64,000 nt of DNA from Gammaproteobacteria bacterium (lineage in GTDB: Bacteria > Pseudomonadota > Gammaproteobacteria > Pseudomonadales > Azotimanducaceae). The stretch spans positions 32,914 through 96,913 of the forward strand of contig JAFIFJ010000006.1 in the NCBI GenBank assembly GCA_020832085.1, in the 5' to 3' direction. A model generated the notes under the pieces. That model saw only the letters and a program-made list of their open reading frames with translations. It was not told the DNA's origin and made no database searches. A program made the translations under genes and the position numbers. Of this stretch, positions 60,108 through 64,000 are shown piece by piece. Each line of letters begins with the position of its first letter. The stretch's first letter is position 1.

Positions 60108-63100
60108 ATGCCGACATCACTGCCCCGCCCGAGTTCGGCCCGGTTGCTCATCCTTCTGTGCGTGACCTTCCTGCTGTGGGTGCCCCACGGAGCCATGGCT
60201 CAGCAACAGCCTGCCGGGAGGGTGACGGTGGCCGTCGGCCTCGTCGAAGCGGTGGCTGCTAATGGCGACGTTCGCCGCCTTCAGCGCGGTGACCCGGTGT
60301 TCGAGAGCGACACTTTGCGCAGCGGCGCCAACGGGCGCGCCCAGTTGCGTTTCACCGATCGCAGCATGCTGTCGCTGCGGCCCGACACGGTGCTGGCTTT
60401 GGAAGACTATGCCTTCGATGCGGGCAATCCGGCGGCCGGGCGCCAGACGCTGACGCTGGATCGCGGTGGCTTCCGCACCCAGACCGGCGCCATCGCCCGC
60501 GCGAACCGCTCGGGTTACCGGGTCCAGACGCCGGTAGGCGTCATCGGGGTGCGCGGCACGATCTTCGAATGTCACCAGGAGGCGGGTGGTGGCCTGCTGG
60601 TGGGGGCCAATCAGGGCGGTGTGCTGGTGGAGAGCAGCACGGGCCAGGTCGGTGCCATTGGTGTTGGTGAGGCCTTCGATTACCTGCGCGTCAATCCGGA
60701 CGGCAGCATCGAGTTCCTGCTCGAGGTGCCCGAAGTGTTCTCGGTGTCACCGGGCATTGATGAGCAAGGCTCCGATGACGAAGGCAGTGACGTCGATGCG
60801 GGTGATACCGGTTCATCATCGGTGGCTGCGGGCGGGGGGGCGGCGGAGTCGACGGCCGGCTTTGATGCGGATCTGGGCGGTGAAGGGATCAGCAGCATCA
60901 ATGATCCGGAAGCGGGCGGCATCATCGCTCCTGCCGAGGTCGGCAGCGGCGAGCCGCCGACCACCGAGCCGCTGGAGCCTGTGGCTTCGAAGGCGCTGAC
61001 AGCGGCCGAACTCGCCCAGCTTCAGGCCGGCTTTGGCTACGTTCAGGCGGAGTGCTGCTTTACCGGCCGGGCTTTCAAGGGCCGGACCACGGACCCCCGG
61101 CTCAGTGCCGGCAGAGACACGGTTCTCGCCAACGGTGGCATCGGCGTCCTCAATCCGATTTTCAACGACGTTGCGCCCAACAACGTGATCGTACGGCGGG
61201 ACGGTGCTTTCGTGGCCCTCTATGAGGATATCGGTGGGCCGGCTGAGCTGTCCCAGTTCGAGTGGCAGGGCTTCGGCGACGGTGGCCCCATGGGCATCTA
61301 CAACGCCCTCGATGGCTCGCTGATCCGCGGCATCGATGGCAACCTGCTGGTGCTCGCCGGGCGCATCACCGACGTTGCCAGTCTGATTGGTACCGGTCGC
61401 TATGAGATCGTCGAGCTGACCCAGGGCTTCTTCCTCGGTGACACTTCCATCGAGCCTCAGGTGCTGGCAGGCGCCGACATCAGTTTCAATGTCGATTTCG
61501 GTTCGGGTCAGGTTTTCGGTGGTGTGGCGCGGGCATTCATCAACCCCGCGGATGCGTCCTCAGCACCCGGCAGCCGCGATCGTCTGGAGGCCTTCTTCAC
61601 GGGGCAGGTGGGTCTTGCCAACGCCAATCCCTTCGTGGACTTCACGGTCTCCGGTGGTCGCGTCTTCAACGCGGATGGTACTCGTGGCGGCAATGGCCTG
61701 ATCGATGCGGACGAGTCGAGTCTCGTTGGGATGTTTGCGGGCGATGGGTCCATTTTCAACATGGCCTTCTCCCTGACCTCCAGGTCCGATCCGGCGCTCA
61801 GCTCGCCGTTCGAACGCATCAACGCTGTCGGCACGGCCGTGCTCGGTCGTCAGGACCTGCGTCTGCAGCCGGCAGAGATTACCCAGATCCAGCAAGGGCG
61901 CATCTTTGTCGCCGCGGGCTGCTGCGATGCGGACAGTGGCACAGCCGTCGGTGTGGCCAGCGACCCCCTGGCAGCACTCAATGGCGCCTTCGTGCTCGGC
62001 GAGAACCTGGATGCCGAGGGCTTTGGCCTGTCCCGATTCGATCCCGATCTTTTCCGGACCACGCCCACGGTGATCGCCCGCAAGGCCGGTGCCATCGCAT
62101 CGCTGAATCCCGACTTTCCGGTGCATCCTGACATCGGCCTCGTGGCCGGCGGATGGTTCGGCCGCGACGGCAACCGGCCGCTGATCATCGACCCCGACAC
62201 CGGGACGATCCTGGAGGAAATCGATGACACCGTCCTGTTCATGGTGGGCTTTCCGTCGACCATCGCGGCGCTGCAAAGCACGGGTTTCACCACCTTTGCC
62301 GGAGCGTCGAACCGACCCGTCGAGTTCGAAGGCGAAACGGTACTGACGGCGGGCGGTTTCGCGCGTTCCAACGTGGCCGATATCCTGCCTCCCGTCACGT
62401 TCACACCGGGGGTGTCCATTTCTTTCAATGTCGACTTCGCCACCGGCCAGGTCAGCGGTGGGCACCTGTACCTTCTGACCAATTTCGACACCTCCGGGCC
62501 ATTCGACCAGGAGCAGGGTTTCTCGTTGTTCTTCGACGGGCAGGTTGCGCTGTCTGCCGGCAACCCCGTCATTGCGGTGAACGTCATCGACGGCGTCTTC
62601 GGCAAGAACACGCCCGTGAATGTGGCCGACAGCGAGATCGACATCTTCTTCGGTGGCGCAGGGGAGGGCACGGACAGCGATCTGGTGGCCTTTGGTGCCG
62701 CGAGCATCCAGACCCTTGGGCCTGACCCCATCGTCTACGCCTCGACTTTCAGCGTTGGCCGATTCTTCCTGGCCGAGCAACGGCTGACTGCGGCCGAAGC
62801 CCTGCAGCTGTCACCGCCCGGTGAAGTCCGCCTGGGCATGGCAGCCTTTTCCCGGCTTGCCAATGGATCCCCGGCGGGGCTGCCCATCGGAGCCGAGGGT
62901 CTGCTGCTCGGTCGGGCGGCGGACGCCAGCGTGCTGAGCGATCCCTTCATTCTCGGTGCCAATCCGCTTTACGTACGGGACGTGGACGGCTCGCCGGTAG
63001 CTACCAGCACCCGACGAAGGAGCTTTCTGTCGCAGCCCTATGAGTTCCTGCTGCGGCGTAACAGCGCCCTGGAGGTCACGCCCCTGTTCGAATCCAACGT

Positions 63101-63761
63101 CCGGCCCATGGGTGCTCCGGACTACTCTGCCCAGGGTTTTGCCATCTCCTGGGGCGCCTGGGCCGCATCGAGCCCGGGCACCGGTGCGAAGATCCACAAT
63201 GATCGGACCGACAATGCCAACGGCGTGATCATCGATCGGGACGTGTTCTTCGCCAGTATCCGGCCCACACCTCAGGGCCAGATGCCGGTCATGGGGGTGT
63301 TCAGCTATGGTGGCAGTCTCGGTGGTGGCGACCTGGCCGTGCTCGGCAGCGGCGGCGGCTCCATCAGCGGCGCCAGCGCTGCCAGCTTCACCGACTTCAG
63401 CGTCGACTTCGAGGTGGACTTCACCACCGGCGCCATCAGCAATGGCTCGCTGATGGCCTCTTACATCGAGCCCCTCGACTCCCTGGTGACTGACTGGAAC
63501 GTGGGCTTCGGTGGCTTTGTCAACGGCGCGGTGGCTGACCTTGCGGTCAACAGCCTCGCCGTCAGCTTCGACGGGGTGGCCGCCGGCGGACCTTCGGGTC
63601 TGTACCCCTTCGATGCCAGCATCAGCGGTATCTTCACGGGCCCCGGTGCGGAGCGCTTTGGCGGCGGCTTCAGCATCACGGCCGAAGGCAGCCTGTCGGG
63701 AACCTTCGAGTCCATTGAGGGCCTTTTCGTGATCGATCGACTGAGCGGAGTTGCCCAATGA
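60108..63761 (+). CDS. FecR-domain protein with three TbpB-like barrel repeats
   Basis: A 1217-residue exported protein. A signal peptide (about residues 1-31, ending GAMAQ) precedes a FecR domain (about 40-190: FESDTLRSGANGRAQLRFTD, RGGFRTQTGA, TPVGVIGVRGT) and a Gly/Ser/Glu-rich linker. Three repeats of about 290-325 residues start near 296, 586 and 892, each opening with an LTAAELAQLQ-like helix. Repeats 1 and 2 contain CC pairs (AECCFTG, AGCCDAD) and each repeat has ISFNVDFGSGQV-like strands. Repeat 3 closes with SISGIFTGPGAERFGGGFSI, like the G-F-GP-A-GG-F hallmark of transferrin-binding-protein-type beta-barrels. The stop overlaps the next gene by four bases. ATG 60108 has a GAGGA site. 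Function is unknown; surface binding is inference. Confidence 0.8.
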   Translation: MPTSLPRPSSARLLILLCVTFLLWVPHGAMAQQQPAGRVTVAVGLVEAVAANGDVRRLQRGDPVFESDTLRSGANGRAQLRFTDRSMLSLRPDTVLALEDYAFDAGNPAAGRQTLTLDRGGFRTQTGAIARANRSGYRVQTPVGVIGVRGTIFECHQEAGGGLLVGANQGGVLVESSTGQVGAIGVGEAFDYLRVNPDGSIEFLLEVPEVFSVSPGIDEQGSDDEGSDVDAGDTGSSSVAAGGGAAESTAGFDADLGGEGISSINDPEAGGIIAPAEVGSGEPPTTEPLEPVASKALTAAELAQLQAGFGYVQAECCFTGRAFKGRTTDPRLSAGRDTVLANGGIGVLNPIFNDVAPNNVIVRRDGAFVALYEDIGGPAELSQFEWQGFGDGGPMGIYNALDGSLIRGIDGNLLVLAGRITDVASLIGTGRYEIVELTQGFFLGDTSIEPQVLAGADISFNVDFGSGQVFGGVARAFINPADASSAPGSRDRLEAFFTGQVGLANANPFVDFTVSGGRVFNADGTRGGNGLIDADESSLVGMFAGDGSIFNMAFSLTSRSDPALSSPFERINAVGTAVLGRQDLRLQPAEITQIQQGRIFVAAGCCDADSGTAVGVASDPLAALNGAFVLGENLDAEGFGLSRFDPDLFRTTPTVIARKAGAIASLNPDFPVHPDIGLVAGGWFGRDGNRPLIIDPDTGTILEEIDDTVLFMVGFPSTIAALQSTGFTTFAGASNRPVEFEGETVLTAGGFARSNVADILPPVTFTPGVSISFNVDFATGQVSGGHLYLLTNFDTSGPFDQEQGFSLFFDGQVALSAGNPVIAVNVIDGVFGKNTPVNVADSEIDIFFGGAGEGTDSDLVAFGAASIQTLGPDPIVYASTFSVGRFFLAEQRLTAAEALQLSPPGEVRLGMAAFSRLANGSPAGLPIGAEGLLLGRAADASVLSDPFILGANPLYVRDVDGSPVATSTRRRSFLSQPYEFLLRRNSALEVTPLFESNVRPMGAPDYSAQGFAISWGAWAASSPGTGAKIHNDRTDNANGVIIDRDVFFASIRPTPQGQMPVMGVFSYGGSLGGGDLAVLGSGGGSISGASAASFTDFSVDFEVDFTTGAISNGSLMASYIEPLDSLVTDWNVGFGGFVNGAVADLAVNSLAVSFDGVAAGGPSGLYPFDASISGIFTGPGAERFGGGFSITAEGSLSGTFESIEGLFVIDRLSGVAQ

Positions 63762-64000
63762 GCACGAAGATCAGCATGACGATGCGGGGGCGATACGTAT
63801 TGGCCGCGGCCATGCTTGCCGCGCTGACCGGACCGGTCGCCGCCCAGCAGGTGGACACGATCAACACGCTGCGGGAGCTGGTGAACCAGGGCCAGTACCA
63901 GCGTGCCTTCGAACTCGGTCAGGCGGCGGAGGAGCGCTACGAAGGCCGCGCCGAGTTCGACTTCCACTATGGTCTGGCAGCCCTTGAGACCGGCCGCTAT
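63758..64000 (+). CDS. TPR-containing exported protein, 3' partial, possible Slam N-terminus
   Basis: The first 81 residues are visible. A signal peptide (about residues 1-29, LAAAMLAALTGPVAAQQ) is followed by TPR-like helices (TLRELVNQGQYQRAFELGQ, then FDFHYGLAALETGRY). The ATG overlaps the stop of the FecR-barrel gene (ATGA), so the two are coupled. Slam outer-membrane secretion proteins have exactly an N-terminal TPR domain before a DUF560 barrel and are often encoded beside TbpB-like barrel substrates, but the barrel would lie outside this window. An ordinary TPR protein remains possible. Confidence 0.65.
   Translation, partial: MSTKISMTMRGRYVLAAAMLAALTGPVAAQQVDTINTLRELVNQGQYQRAFELGQAAEERYEGRAEFDFHYGLAALETGRY

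Noticed and set aside
61560..62780. Minus-strand open frame of 406 codons opposite the FecR-barrel gene
   Set aside because: Arg/Glu/Gly-rich with no motif. The plus strand shows an exported repeat protein with consistent repeats.
1..64000. CRISPR arrays, rRNA, tRNA, insertion sequences, prophage and integrase genes
   Set aside because: I found no regularly spaced repeats, no transposase or integrase motifs and no recognisable structural RNA. Short RNAs could still have been missed by eye.

Overview
The window is about 64 kb of GC-rich, gene-dense DNA from a Gram-negative chromosome. Two TonB-dependent receptors, two TpsB outer-membrane transporters, a bifunctional PBP1B, a biosynthetic SpeA, RlmD and a TsgA-type transporter together suggest a gammaproteobacterium, probably environmental, that degrades organic acids or cyclic ketones. 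I see no rRNA, tRNA, CRISPR array, transposase or phage gene.

Layout. (1) 1-6191: a two-partner secretion locus of giant TpsA exoprotein (5' end outside the window), TpsB transporter and a FecR-domain periplasmic protein. (2) 6274-9632, minus strand: a PhyH-like oxygenase, a surface-carbohydrate protein and a sulfotransferase. (3) 10012-18715: an MBL-fold hydrolase, a DUF3047 protein and a BaeRF protein, then a nucleoside-catabolism group of nucleoside hydrolase, 2OG oxygenase plus TsgA-like transporter, deaminase-type amidohydrolase and ribokinase. (4) 18742-23042: two small envelope genes, then a second TpsA-TpsB-FecR locus whose TpsA has lost everything except its C-terminus. (5) 23337-33977: an MFS transporter, a VOC protein, a ferredoxin-reductase-like flavoprotein, a ZnuD-like receptor behind an AT-rich palindrome, speB-speA for putrescine synthesis and assorted envelope genes. 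(6) 33988-39852: a DUF72 gene, then an acyl-CoA ligase / oxidoreductase cluster. (7) 39866-43040, minus strand: an overlapping operon of serine hydrolase, rlmD and deoC. (8) 43153-55472: a catabolic island with TonB receptor, LvaA/ACAD11-like kinase, acyl-CoA ligase, TetR regulator, SDRs, SnoaL-like protein, alpha/beta hydrolase, luciferase-like monooxygenase and Baeyer-Villiger monooxygenase. (9) 55573-60014: PBP1B and small envelope or stress genes. (10) 60108-64000: a 1217-residue FecR-domain protein carrying three repeats that resemble TbpB-type beta-barrels, overlapping a TPR gene cut by the window end.

Three observations matter most. First, FecR domains without any visible sigma factor or extra membrane anchor occur three times, each beside an outer-membrane secretion machine: TpsB twice, and a possible Slam-type (type XI) machine once. 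Second, three copies of a 21-bp palindrome (ACTTGCT-N7-AGCAAGT), two before the TonB receptor and one between the divergent SDR genes, mark a likely regulon of the local TetR protein. Third, that regulon's enzymes form a plausible route from an alcohol or cyclic ketone through Baeyer-Villiger oxidation and lactone hydrolysis to a hydroxyacyl-CoA that the kinase could phosphorylate. Two of the three SDRs in the window lack a standard catalytic residue.
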